Source of the DNA: Mesostigma viride
Taxonomy: Eukaryota > Streptophyta > Mesostigmatophyceae > Mesostigmatales > Mesostigmataceae
Reading direction: 5' to 3'
Assembly: GCA_009746045.1 (NCBI GenBank)
Contig: RPFO01000317.1
Location: 1 to 64,000 of the forward strand
Length of the DNA stretch: 64,000 bases
A program made the translations under genes and the position numbers. This document shows, piece by piece, positions 33,026 to 44,900 of the stretch. The notes under the pieces are model-generated. The model had not been told where the DNA came from and made no database searches. It saw only the letters and a list, made by a program, of their open reading frames with translations. Positions within the stretch are counted from its first letter, which is position 1. Every line of letters starts with the position of its first letter.

Positions 33026-33427
33026 TCAACAGGTCTTCTTTTCGTTAAAATCCGTTAACACGCGCTTGACCTTCGTTGCATTTTCCTTGAAGTTGCCATG
33101 GCACCTTCCCTGCGGCTGATCGGCTGCGCCCTCCCCTACGTGCTTGAACATTGTATAAAACGCCTCACGGGGGCAAGGAGAGATAACAAAATATTTGTTC
33201 GCAAACGGTTTCCATCCCATGGCAGCAGCCGCCTTAAGATTGTACAAGACCTGCCACGGGCGGACGTTGACAGCGCAAAAATTCTGCAGCTTTCAGTCGC
33301 AGTTTACGCACTTGCTGGTGTGAATCGTGCGGGGCAGGCCGCCATACGTGAGATCGCCATCTGAGGTGCGCCGTCGTAGCTTGTCACACTGGTAACAATA
33401 CCGCAGGTTGCCTTCCGTCGAATTCAT
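33026..33427 (-). CDS. small CxxC (zinc-ribbon-like) protein with an in-frame TGA
   Basis: From ATG 33427 the frame codes 44 residues with two CxxC pairs (RYCYQCDK and SKCVNCD), then TGA at 33295-33293. The same frame continues with protein-like sequence (KLQNFCAVNVRPWQVLYNLK, then KPFANKYFVISPCPREAF) to TGA at 33028-33026. It could be a 44-residue protein, a 133-codon gene with a nonsense mutation, or readthrough or selenocysteine at the TGA. A polypyrimidine tract and TTGCTCAG|ATC lie just upstream of the ATG, with a donor TCGTTG|GTAAGTC near 33587. The ATG may therefore be internal to a spliced gene starting farther upstream. Family not recognised. Confidence 0.45.
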
Positions 33428-33960
33428 GATGATCTGAGCAATACAATGAAGCATTGGGGGGAGGGGGGGGCGGTGGATTTCAGGGTTTTAGAGCTCCGAA
33501 GCACCCACTAGCAGATTTAACGAGGAAATAAACCGAACTGAAAATTTTCGGGAAAAGCGAACGGTAACGCTAAAATAGACTTACCAACGAAGAGAAATTC
33601 GCTCTTATCGCACGCGGACCCAGTGGTGGATGGAGTAACACAACGGTGTACTTTTTTGCATCTGCGGACAGCAGCCCGCAAAAGGGTCGGCAGGCTCGTA
33701 CCCACCCCCGCGCGAATATTTTTTTCAGCTTGCAGCACGTCGGTAAAATAGAAAAAAAAATATGATGAGCGATCGCACATCTCGGAGCATGTGCAGCAAA
33801 ATTTTCCAGCGTTAATAATGCTTAAATGCCTCCATCAAGGTCACCGCCATTAAATCAGCCGACATAGCTTTTTGGCCACAATTTGCACCGAAATTTGGTC
33901 CGTACCGTCCAGCTCAGTCGGGCAAGTCGGAAAGATTTTTCCGGCCGGCTCTCCGCGGGA
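33428..33960. other. spacer, possible upstream exon on minus strand
   Basis: A minus-strand frame around 33780-33590 ends at a GTAAGT donor and could be spliced to the small CxxC ORF. Support is only the splice signals. Confidence 0.25.
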
Positions 33961-33964
33961 AAAA

Positions 33965-34065
33965 TTTGATGTGAATGTGTACATAGTTCATGGCAGGTTT
34001 ACCCAACTTTCTAGGAATGTCCTCAAGGGGCCAGGCCAGGTCAGGATATATGCCGGTCTGGTTGG
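33965..34065 (-). mobile_element. LINE ORF2 fragment
   Basis: The minus strand reads DLAWPLEDIPRKLGKPAMNY, matching LTWPGPADIPKRVGKPVTNY of the ORF2 at 35090-35160. It abuts an ORF1 fragment in the opposite orientation. Confidence 0.7.
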
Positions 34066-34181
34066 CCAAGCCGCTGGGGGCCGTATACTGGAGGGGGGCG
34101 GTCATCTACGTCAACCACAAGCGCCCTGGCAGGCAATTACCGCCCCCCGCCGCCCCAGCATCCCCAGCACCCCCCGTCTAG
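34066..34181 (+). mobile_element. LINE ORF1 C-terminal fragment
   Basis: KPLGAVYWRGAVIYVNHKRP matches AGKPVYWKGAAIYVGRKPWQ of the decayed ORF1 at 28960-29000. It lies just upstream of the ORF2 piece at 34291 in the same orientation, so the two may be remains of one copy with an internal deletion. Confidence 0.65.
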
Positions 34182-34290
34182 GGGACTATAACAGTAGTGT
34201 AGAGTAGTAAGGCTTAGCTGACGTGGCCATATACACGTATGCCTATGCTGGGATCCACATGCACCCGATGATGCATTAATTAGCCATACT

Positions 34291-35343
34291 TTGCCCATGC
34301 AGAGAGTTACTCTCCATGCTGAGACGCCCCCATACCTGTTCATTATTGTCGTGGATCACGTCATGCGCCGGGCACGTGCGCGCTTTACTGCTCTTAAGGG
34401 GTTCGAGCCAGGCTTGGACATCCTTAACGTGAAAGAGCACGGCGGGGTTAGACCTGGTTACCGCCTTGCCGACCTGATTTATGCGGATGATACCACCCTC
34501 ATCGAGAGCCCCGAGCACATTCAGACCTGGCTGGACTGCCTGGGCCTGGAGGCGAGGGCGGTGGGGCTGGAGATTAGTGTCAAAACTGAGGCGATGGTGA
34601 TAGGGGCATCCAGTAAACCACCGCTGCCGCGCCTGCTCGACGGGACGGAGGTCCCGTTCCGCGACCGCTTCAAGCTGTTGGGGAGCTGGCTTCCTGACAC
34701 CGCCGACGATGTGGACACCCGCATCGGCCTTGCCTGGGCCAAGCTCCGTTCGCTCACACCTTACTGGCGCTCGAAAGGCCTGGACGGGCACCGCAAGCGC
34801 ATGCTCTTCAAGGTCCTCGTCCTCACGGTGCTCACGTATGGCGCCGAGGCGTGGACCCTCCCACCCAAACTGGCAGCTCGGCTCGACGGCACAGTGTACA
34901 GGATGCTCCGGCAGGTCCTTAACGTAGGTTTTTCCGAGCGTCCGTCATCAGAGTCTTTGTATCATGGCATGCCTCGTGTTTCGGACGAGATTAGGCAGCG
35001 TAGGATAGCATTTGTAGGACACCTTGCCCGCACCAGCCAGGTCGACACCACCCTTGGTCTGGCCGGCCCCCAGCGGCTTGGACAGCCGGGGCGGCACATT
35101 CTGACCTGGCCTGGCCCCGCGGACATTCCCAAAAGGGTAGGGAAACCTGTCACCAACTACGTTCAGATGTTGCTGGACGACCTAGTGGTCCCAGCCCAGT
35201 TTGAGCACCGCATCCACTCTCTCTCCCGTCTTTGGACTGCCATGCAGGACAAGACGCGGTGGAAGAAGATTGTCAAGGCGCACACGCCCGACCCTGTGGG
35301 CAAGCCACCTCCCCCCAAGCGGAGGAGGCGTTTTGATGAGTAG
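34291..35343 (+). mobile_element. LINE ORF2 C-terminal half (reverse transcriptase), 5' truncated
   Basis: A 350-codon open frame. LFIIVVDHVMRR near residues 17-27 and the catalytic YADD at 64-67 (LIYADDTTL) are RT palm motifs. KLLGSWLPD and the thumb-region LTVLTYGAEAWTL and RMLRQVLN are typical of non-LTR retrotransposons. The endonuclease and N-terminal RT motifs are missing, so this copy cannot be autonomous. The end is KPPPPKRRRRFDE. No RNase H or zinc knuckle is visible. It is the best-preserved ORF2 here and the reference for the truncated copies at 611-758, 30160-30595, 33965-34065 and 53028-53410. Confidence 0.93.
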
Positions 35344-35510
35344 TGTAGTTAGGATTTTCTAGATAGAGTTAGGATAGTTCGATCACGCGGCTTCCTCCAC
35401 CCCATCCATCATGAAATATGTGCTACATGACCCCCCCACGGAGGCATGTTATAATTTAATTTAATTTAATTTAATTTAATGCTCCCCACGTGGAGATATG
35501 TTCTTAACCA
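35344..35510 (+). mobile_element. LINE 3' UTR, hairpin and TTTAA tail
   Basis: The 3' UTR ends TGTGCTACATGACC, a CCCCCCCACGGAGG hairpin, then ATGTTATAATTTAA with a TTTAA-type tail at about 35453-35480. A second terminus-like GCTCCCCACGTGGAGATATG follows at 35481-35500. Confidence 0.85.
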
Positions 35511-36269
35511 TTATGTATAGTACCATATATGGCCGTCCATGGTAAGTTATACCATGCATGCAATTAAGTACTAAACATGCTAGCAATATGCATGGCAATG
35601 TAGCATGCATTCGTGCTCTGATCACACCACAGGCCATTTGAAATGAACTATACCGTTCCGTGGTCTCATTGATATACCCGGCGCATGTTGCAAATTAAGC
35701 TGCACTTGAGGATCGACAGCAGTGACAATGTTTAGGTCACTGAGGCACATAACAATTATTCATTTCACGAGTACCAGTGGTAGTGATGCGTTGGGGAAAG
35801 CTTGAAATTGTACATAGAGATCCAGAAATTTGCCAAGGTTGCCCGGAATAATTGCTCGATTGCCCAGGGATGGAACCAGGCAATGATGCACACGCATCAT
35901 GGGGAAGCGCAGAGGGGCTGACTCCACTTGTGCCTGCCTGATGCCCTCTTGGCACAGCAAACCGCAACAAACAGCACTCAGCCCAAGCGCACATGTACAG
36001 GGGATAAGATGCTATCGAGGTGATCAACGGGAATAAGAAGATGGCCGACGCCAAAAGATTGCCACTGTCTACTGGCAGCCTAGTGCAAGAGCCTTGGCCA
36101 ACAACAGCCAGAAAAATTATGCGCAGACATGGGCGGTTCATATTACTGGTCCTCTGTGCCAAGAGGAATTATATACTTCCTTTACTTGGCATGGCTGACA
36201 CAAGTGCAAGCTTGTGAACATGAATGCAACAGTCATACTGTAGACTTAGAATGTATTATAGGCTCATAT
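35511..36269. other. intergenic, nothing recognised
   Basis: Spacer between LINE remains. Open frames on the minus strand here show no family features. Confidence 0.4.
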
Positions 36270-36345
36270 GCCCCTTCTCAGGGCTAGGTGCTACATATAC
36301 TCCCAACGGAGTTATGTTCCTAATTAATTAATTAATTAATTAATA
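36270..36345 (+). mobile_element. LINE 3' end with AATT tail
   Basis: CCCCTTCTCAGGGCTAGGTG, then CTACATATACTCCCAACGGA and GTTATGTTCC, then (AATT)n at 36322-36343. Same subfamily as 14815 and 28451 but with a different tail unit. Confidence 0.82.
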
Positions 36346-36427
36346 CTGTAGACGTAACCATGGTCCCTTCAATACTGGTTCACTACAGTCGCCTTGCCGA
36401 CGTCATCCCTCTAACAAAGGACACGAA

Positions 36428-39400
36428 TCACCCCTTACGCAAGGCCCGTCTTTCCCGTTCATGTTCCACAAAGTTGTCCAACAGCACCGGCCACGCTTGG
36501 CTGTCGTCGTACGAGGTAAAGTTTAAGTCCACCTGTGCAGGCATCGACGGAGCCAAAGATGGACCATGAGACCTTTGTCAGCAATTGGATGACCATCCTG
36601 GTCTTGAAAGCAGCCATGATATGCACTCGAAAGCTCAAACAACAACATTCTAAGGGCACGCAAAGCACCAACTTTAGGTTTGGGTCATCATGGGCAAACA
36701 AGCTTCCCCTTCACCCCAGTAAAATGATAGCTACACTATAGGATAGCCTTATAGCACGGCCAGCATCGTGTCCAACATCCAGACACTGGCCCTTGTCGGC
36801 CTTTGTGTGTGGTCGACCTGTGCATGGCTAGCAGGTGACGATGCTAAGGACACCGCGGCAAAGCGCTGCCCATTATCCAAGAGCTCGCCTGACTTCCATT
36901 TGCTATATTATGCACCACCAACTTACTGGAGTTGGCCAAGAAAAAAACGGAAAATGGGGTGGGGAGGGGTGGGGAGTACGGGGGTGGGGGGTGGGGTGGG
37001 CGGTGGGGTGGGGGGTGGGGGGGGGTGGGGGTGGGGTGGGGGTGGGGTGGGGGTGGGTGGGGGTGGGGTGGGGGGTGGGGTGGGGGGTGGGGTGGGGGAA
37101 AAGGCACACCAATCAGAGCTGACGGGCATTAGTGACAGCATAGGAGGCCACAGTGCACGGGGGAAAGTCAACATGGCCCGGAGGAACTTTCCAACAGGCC
37201 ATAAGGTGTGCGCTTCATCACACCGCAACTAGCTTTGCATGCTAGGTGGCACAGGGCACAAGGTTAAGGCAGCAGATGAAACGTGACCAGCCATCCCCTT
37301 TGCATGCTGTATTTACATTTGTCTTATTTAAATTGCCTTGCAAAACACAGGTGTGAATCGCGGGATGCAAGTAAGCAGCTGCACAACACGGACGCGACAT
37401 TGCATCTCAACCATACACCACAGGATGTGCTGAGACATGCCCCTGACAGCACAGAGCTTAGATGCATGCCAGCAAACGGGGGCTTTGTGACTTGAGCAGC
37501 GGAAGCACACCCACCTCTTGGCTAAAGCGCAGGATGGACTGCCATTGGTCGAGGTTGATGCCCTTCACCTCCCGTTGTTCCTGCGAGGATGAGCCCGGGC
37601 ATGGCCACCGACAGGCAGCCGGGAGACATGCACATAAGCCAGCACATCCTGGCCAGCTGGCTGAAAACAAGCAGTTGTGAAGGCGACGCCACTCAATTTG
37701 AAAACTTCTGTCCAAAGGCTGGCAGGGCACGCCATTTGGCACCCAAGCCACAACCCAACCACATTCCCAGAAGCAGCTGTGTTGGGTGGTGTGCTCAAAC
37801 TTGCCTTCGACTTTCTTCGTACTTGGCTCAATGGCATGACTTAGGCTGCTTAAATAATGGCTTCCAAAAACTGTCATCTCTCTGACAGCTACCTGCTACA
37901 CAAAAATTACGCGCAAGTACATCATCCCTAACCTGCTGCATTTTCCGTACATAGAAAGCATGCAAATCCGAACAGAAAGAAAAAACACAAGCCCATTCAC
38001 GGAACCCCTCGCGGCCTGCCTCACATACCGTGAGGTACTCCAGCAGCGGCTGTATGTGTGGCGCATCCGCCAACACCAGCTGCAGCATCTGCATTGCGGT
38101 GTCTAGTTCGAGCGTCTTCTGGCCCGGCGCTGGCAAACACCACCAATCGCCAGCAATCAGTGCCGCCAATTGCCAGGAGGCAGGGCCGAGCCATGCGGGG
38201 AAAAGGGCCGATCCATGACAGAGCAACGGCAAACAACAGTGCGTTAGTGCTCCATATAACGGGACCAAGGGCGCCGCAAATCTTCTTACAAGTACTTCAC
38301 CCCTACACAGTCCTGCATCCTGCATACGCTAGCAGACCTTTACGCCAAATGGTACTATTCATGACTCATGTCCATCTCAACAGGCAAAGCCCTGCAACAC
38401 GACTCCACCAAATCCTTTAGCTAAAATAAGAATAAGAATTTCCTCGCGTTCTCGGCATACGTGGGGAGATGGACTGTTACAGGGGGGAGAAGAAAGCTGA
38501 TGTGGCCCAGGATAAAGGCAGCCTCTCATCAAGGCGCAAACCCAGGGCCGGAGATAGCCTAACACGCTTCCTGGTCACCTTCTTCTTGGATCAGTGCCTT
38601 GACCCGGATTATTTTGACCCAGTTTAATTGCCAGGTTTTCTTGTCCAGCAAACCTCTTGCCACACACCTGTAAGGCAGTACCGGAACGCAAAGTTGTACA
38701 AGTCCCGGAACGCCATCGGGGCCTCGCACTGTCGAGGACATGGGGAAAAGGCAGCGATGCGAAAAGTACAGCATGCCTTAGACAAAGACAGCAAAGAAGA
38801 GGGAGCTGACCAAGCCGATGACTTCATAAAGTACACGAGGTCATGTCCGCAGTTGCAAGCAAAAAAGCCTGTTCCCTTCAAGCTGGCAGCTTGCTATATC
38901 AACGAGACAACCAGCTCTATATACCTGTATGCACCATGGCCAAAGATGTGCACTTACTCGCAAGCACACATCATCCAGGCTCTAAACATCAAAATTTGAA
39001 CTCTCCCAACAACACCTCACTAGCCCGCCACGCTGCCTCTGCTGTCTCTGCACAGGCTAGACTGTACTCGGGAGCAAAAACAGAGCGCAGCCATCCCTGG
39101 TATTTGAAGCCTGATTTATGTTGAGCAGGAGCCCTGTCAGTCAAAAAGCTTACGGAACAAGAGAGCAATTGGCTAGTTGGCAAACACAGGCTACTGACCT
39201 CCTTTTGTACAAGCTGGAGGTTTTTCTTCAAACTGTCAATACTGGCGGCGCGCAGTGCCGCAAGCCCCGTCCGCCATTCCTCCTGCACGCCGCGTCAGCA
39301 TGGGGTGATGCCACCGTGCCAAGCATGGCACAACAAAACACAACAAGCACCAGACCTGGCCGAGCGCTTGAGGATACTAAAGAAAAATGTGCAGCCTGGC

Positions 39401-41256
39401 GGGCCGGCCAAGGCCGAGGCGGCGAGAAAAAAAGTGGGCGTATCAATACAGGCGAACCACCTCGTCGCCAGATGCAATCAGCACATGTGATCACCAGCCT
39501 GCATGTCATCACCAGCCAGCATGTCTCAGAAAACAGCTATGGAAAGTTTAGCGGCCGCATGACCTGTCAGCGGCATACGTTCTCCTTCTGACATCACCAC
39601 ATGAACAGACGGCCATTGCTGGAACACAACGCAGAGCAGGCAGCAGCAAGCACCAGCTATCTGCGATCACAACTATGCAGCCTTCCTGACCGCAGCGAAA
39701 ACTAGAGTAACCATGAAAACGCCGCATGCCGCATGCCATATCGGAAAACGGGAGGTGGAGAGACAGGGGCCTTATATAGAAAACAACAAATAATCTCAGC
39801 AACAAGAACGAATGGGGACCTTAATTATGAATTGGAGGGGAAAATGCAGGCAAGAAAGCAACGGATGGCATCCTGAAGGTGAAGGGAAGCGAATAGGGCG
39901 GGCGGCAAATGTTGCTCTGCACAGTTGAGTGCCAGAGGCGAGCACAACTCTGCACAGTTGAGTACCAGAGGCGAGCACAACTCTGCACAGTTGAGTACCA
40001 GAGGCGAGCACAACTCACCACAGTTGAGTACCAGAGGCGAGCACAACTCACCAGCGTGAAGTATCCCATGTGTCTCGCGCGCAGCTTCCACGCCAGGTGG
40101 AGCACCTTGATGTCCATCACCTCCAGGTGCAGGTCGCGGCACAACCGCTCGATGCCGTCCGGCCTGCGGGGCAGAAAGGGGCATGGCAGCGCATCCATGT
40201 ACAGGGTGGTGCACCGCACAGGGCGGAAACGCAGACACGTTGGCTTGCGGGGGGGAAGTGAGGTCTTATCTCAAAACCTCATGCCCCGAACACTTGGTTA
40301 TTGCGCTGATATGAAAACACAGGCTTATAAGGGCCCCGTGCACGAGTCGGTGAACAGCAACGTCACCCTGTTGCATTCCATATAATGCAACAGGGCCGGC
40401 CATTCACAGGGATATGAAAAGCAGCACGTTGGCATCTGCCATACCCGGCAAACTCGAGAAAATCTGCACGATTAGAAAACGCATCTCAGCCCGAAAACAC
40501 ACTTAGACATAGACTTCAACTGAGCATGAGACTTCGACCATCTCTCTAGTTTCCACAAGTCTTTTCAAACAAAAAGCGATTCAGCACACGCCGCACTAGA
40601 CACAATTCAAGAGAAAAAGCTGGACATAGAAAAGAACATGGCATGCATTTGGAAAGGGATGCATTACAACATGCCCTTGATTGGCATACAATTTCAGCAG
40701 ATTTCCAACGTAAGAACATATTAAACAATGCCATGCACTCAGGTGTGAAGGAACCTGAGAAAGGTGTGTTCCGACCAGCATGCAGATGCAGCCACGAGGC
40801 TTTGACTTACCCGATAACCGGCCCTGTGTCAGAATCCTCGGCATAATTATTGAACAGCTCCAAAACTGGATCCTTTGAAACCTTGCTGGTTTCCAGAGTC
40901 TCTGCAATGGAAACCACAAGCCGATGCGATGGATACCACCAAGATTCCAATATTCGACACGTTATGCGTCTACCGAAATGAATAGAAAAAAAGTCCTCCC
41001 TAGACGAAAAAAGAAGCCCAAATGCCTCGAAACTGATAACCATGTCCAGCCAGACAGTTATTTTTCGCCCCTTACCAGTAGCCTTCTTCCGGGGGCGGGG
41101 CGATGCCTTCGTCTCTGCGGACGGCCAAACACCAGATGTGGACAAACGTCACGGGACTTTACCAAGGCATGGAACTGTGAAAAGGCACAACGCACCAGTG
41201 ACATAATTCGCTTACGCACCTATTTGATGTCCTCGCTTCGCGGCTGCCCCCTTCAT
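36428..41256 (-). CDS. DCUN1D: DCN1-like protein (cullin neddylation co-E3), 9 exons
   Basis: Exons: 41256-41220, 41114-41076, 40901-40811, 40163-40052, 39282-39199, 38728-38668, 38129-38029, 37580-37515, 36532-36428. All GT-AG, phases close, 231 residues. Residues 1-35 are Lys/Arg-rich with no UBA domain, as in the DCUN1D4/5 type. The PONY (potentiating neddylation) domain follows: DPVLELFNNYAE, GIERLCRDLHLEVMDIKVL, ARHMGYFTLEEW, SIDSLKKNLQLV, FRDLYNFAFRYC, ending AWPVLLDNFVEHE. The cullin-contact triad known from yeast and human DCN1 (Asp, Ala, Asp) is kept at D186, A210 and D216. DCN1 proteins help the NEDD8 E2 enzyme modify cullins in the nucleus and cytosol; the basic N-terminus would suit nuclear import. 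Divergent from the Nudix gene with 687 bp between start codons. Confidence 0.94.
36955..37098. repeat. GGGGTGG-rich tract in DCN1 intron 8
   Basis: About 145 bp of GGGGTGGGG-type sequence on the plus strand (C-rich on the coding strand), with dozens of G3-5 runs and strong G-quadruplex potential. Confidence 0.93.
39920..40051. repeat. 33-bp repeat x4 starting exactly at the DCN1 exon 4 donor
   Basis: In gene sense the first unit starts at the first intron base (CACGCTG|GTGAGTTGTG) and the next starts with the same GTGAGTTGTGCTCGCC. The third and fourth begin CAGAGTTGTG. 132 bp equals four units. Confidence 0.93.
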
Positions 41257-41943
41257 GTGGGAAATTACACTTAACGAGGCACGGGCAGCGATGGCTCAAG
41301 CCACGTTAACTAAGTACGGCCGGACAGGGCAGCAGCTGCTGAAACGAGACCAAAGCCGCAAAAGGAGTGCCCTCCCTACGTCCTCCGCATGCAGGCCTAC
41401 CTTTTTCTCACGTCAAGGCAACATCAGTACAAAAGCAATCGCAAATAATAATTACTGCCCACGAACGAGCCAGGATAGGCAGGAAACATATGTGTGCTGC
41501 ATCACTAGTAACTAGTGATTCTAGACGTACACGTCTGGCGATCCAACACGAAGCCATTCCACCAGCTCAAAACCTTTCCCGCCTTTCGGAATTCGGACCC
41601 GCGGGCCACCGCGCCGCGCTGCTTGTCCGCTTTGTGTAGCTTACTGTAGAAACTAGAAACCGGTGTACCTATGTACGGTGTACCTGAACCAACCGGACAA
41701 AATATGCTAGCATGGCATCATATTGCCAGCGTGTCCACCGTGCGCGCGCTTTCCAATGGCGAACGTCTTCGATCTGTGACTGTGAGAGGCGAGTTCGCAC
41801 CGTGCCCACGCTTGGACTTGACCTGATTTTCATTCCGACAATTTCGAGTCGGAAGGGCCATATGCAGGCATTCGCTTCTTCACGGATGATTGGGTACTGA
41901 CGTAATTAGGTGTAGTGTTTCGCAACAGTAATCATTGCGGCGA
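41257..41943. promoter_or_regulatory. shared divergent promoter region, DCN1-like / Nudix
   Basis: 687 bp between opposite start codons. No TATA box is obvious. ATCACTAGTAACTAGTGAT (41501-41519) is a near-perfect palindrome here. Confidence 0.5.
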
Positions 41944-44900
41944 ATGTATCGTCCCCTTTGCGTTCTCGCCAGATCTGCGGTACCATTTTCTGCCAGACCA
42001 TTACGGTTTACACCTCAGCGTACGCTAGGTTTCATGGAGAGTATAAGAGCCTGCTCAAAAAGCACGGAACCAAGCCAAACAGAAATTGCGTCACCTAAAA
42101 GTAGTAGAAAGTATCCAGCCCACCCCCTAGTCGGAGTCGGAATCGTCATGCCTAGGATTCGACCAGTTAAGGGACTCGTGGATTCCCATGAAGTTGAGTT
42201 TCTAATGGTGAAAAGGGGAAGGGAGCCAGGCAAAGGAGTTTGGGCATTTCCTGGAGGCGGTCTACGGCTAGGTAAGCATCTTGCTCACGTCTCGACTACA
42301 TGGTACTACCTACATTGTAATAATCGACGCATCACCGTCCAATCTAGCGCCCTTCGCCGCTGACGGTGTCGGGCAGGCGATAATTTCTCGTCGTCGAAAC
42401 AATACTAGATATACTGGAGCCGGCAGAAAATCACGCCATTATGTGCGGAAGTGCGGGCCCTGGGGTCATTGGCTTAAGAGTCCTAGTCCTTCTGGGTCGG
42501 GCTAAATTTGAAACATACCCGAGAGTGTTTTCCCACCAAGTGCCACACCCACCAGGTTCGGAAGAGGGGGCTAGGCCGCTGATATGTTCATCCATGCCGT
42601 TTCTCAAATGATAAAATCTTTTGCAAGGCCAATTGTGTATATGTGCAGGAACCATGCTCACGGACCACCTCGGCATGTACGGGAACTCTGATTGTACTCG
42701 TGCGCGCTTTTATACTATTACACGGTTTAGTATAATGTTATTCTATTACACTGTTTAGTATAATGTTATTCTATTGCACTGTTTAGTATAATGTTATTCT
42801 ATTACACTGTTTAGTATAATGTTATTCTATTACACTGTTTAGTAGACTTTTATTCTATTACACTGTTTAGTATAATGTTATTCTATCACACTGTTTAGTA
42901 TAATGTTATTCTGTTACACTGTTTAGTATAATGTTCGCTGGACAGCACGGCCTCAGACGCTGCACATCATGTGACCAGACCACTGCCCCTCACTTGAACG
43001 ACTATCAGTGCCCTTTTCGTTTGTTGAAGTTATCCAGGTACCCCCCAGGCACTGAGTGACGTTGATCTGTGTGGCTCACCTTGTTGGTCTAGCCATTATG
43101 TTTGTGCGGGGTCATAGATGGTGGGCATAAACAGTGGGCACCCATCAAACGTGCCAGCTACTAGCAATGCAGGCTACAAGCCACAACATGTGCCTGTGCT
43201 TCCCGCGGCAAACCGGCTCCCTCTCCAGCTGGCTCCCTATCTGCCTGCATACAGATAGTGCATGCATGTTGCGGGTGGGCGGATCGTGGTGTCCGCGCGC
43301 CATAACATCCAGCGCCCGCATGCCCTCGTGTGTGGGGCACGTAGGCAGCCCATGCCCCACACACACCCTTGTGTGTGTCAAGTCCACCCCTCCCCTGATG
43401 CAGCTGACGTGTGCTGCTGCCGTGGTTTGTGGCATGCGCACTTACGCAACGGCATGCGCATTTACTCAGCGATCCCCCACAGGCGAGACGGTGGCGCACC
43501 GATCGCTCACCTACCTGCATGTGCACCCACGTAATAACCTAACAGCATGTACACTCACATAGTTACCTAACCGTGTGTGCTCCCACACAACTGCAGACGA
43601 GACGCTGGTGGATTGTGCACAAATCTAACCGCATATCCCCCCCCCCCCCCCCCCAACACACACACACGCACATATGCAGGCGAGATGGTGCTAAGTTGTG
43701 CACTAATTTAACCGCATATTCCCACCCCACCCACCCACCCACCCACCCTCCCACCCACCCACCCACCCACCCACCCACCCACCCACCCACCCACCCACCC
43801 ACCCACCCACCCACCCACCCACCCACCCACCCACCCACCCACCCACCCACCCACCCACCCACCCACCCACCCACCCACCCACCCACCCACCCACCCACCC
43901 ACCACCCACCCACCCACCCACCCACCCACCCACCCACCCACCCACCACCCACCCACCCACCCACCCACCCACCCACCCACCCACCCACCCACCCACCCAC
44001 CCACCCACCCACCCACCCACCACCCACCCACCACCCACCCACCCACCCACCCACCCACCCACCCACCCACCCACCCACCCACCCACCACCCACCCACCCA
44101 CCCACCCACCCACCCACCCACCCACCCACCCACCCACCCACCCACCCACCCACCCACCCACCCACCCACCCACCCACCCACCCACCCACCCACCCACCCA
44201 CCCACCCACCCACCCACCCACCCACCCACCCACCCACCCACCCACCCACCCACCCACCCACCCACCCACCCACCCACCCACCCACCCACCCACCCACCCA
44301 CCCACCCACCCACCCACCCACCCACCCACCCACCCACCCACAACTGCAGGCGAGACGGTGGTGGACTGCGCAGATCGCGAGATGCGCGAGGAGACCGGGC
44401 TGGCGCTGTTGCGCGAGTAAGCATTAGCGCGCAACAGGGGGGGGGGCTGTGCTGGTGACACCCTTTGTGTGTGCTTGGTCAAGAAGAGGGGAGGGAGGCC
44501 ATGTGTAAACCGTTTCTGGCTGGACAATTTTGAGCAAGTGCACGTGCCAGTTATTGGCACGACCATATCTGTACAGCTGCAGCCCACCAGCAGTGCTGTG
44601 TGTCTGTCTGCTACGGTTTCTGTTCATGCAGGGCTCGTAGCACACCCTCGCCTTACCTGGCACGCCGACCATCCGGGGGCGGAGTGCCCCCTTATTAAAG
44701 CCGCTTGATGGCTCAATGGGGGTCCACAAATCCATATGGGTCATGGGTACGGGAGGAGTGGGCATCTTACGTCCAATGCATCCATCCATAACCACCGAAG
44801 TGGCAGTCTCTCGCCGCACATTCTTAAGCTGTATGTTTTCTAAAGCCTCTTGCGGCGCTGCTGTCTGGGTGCTTCTGCGCGCATGCATGCGCACATGCAT

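Noticed and set aside
31431-33029. Open frames of up to 532 codons rich in His/Pro/Ala/Cys on both strands
   Set aside because: They are translations of the 30-bp GC-rich minisatellite; all frames are open and content follows the repeat unit.
43563-44587. Long (GGWV)n and (PTHP)n frames
   Set aside because: Translations of the CCCA array; the only real coding part is the Nudix exon at 44350-44416.
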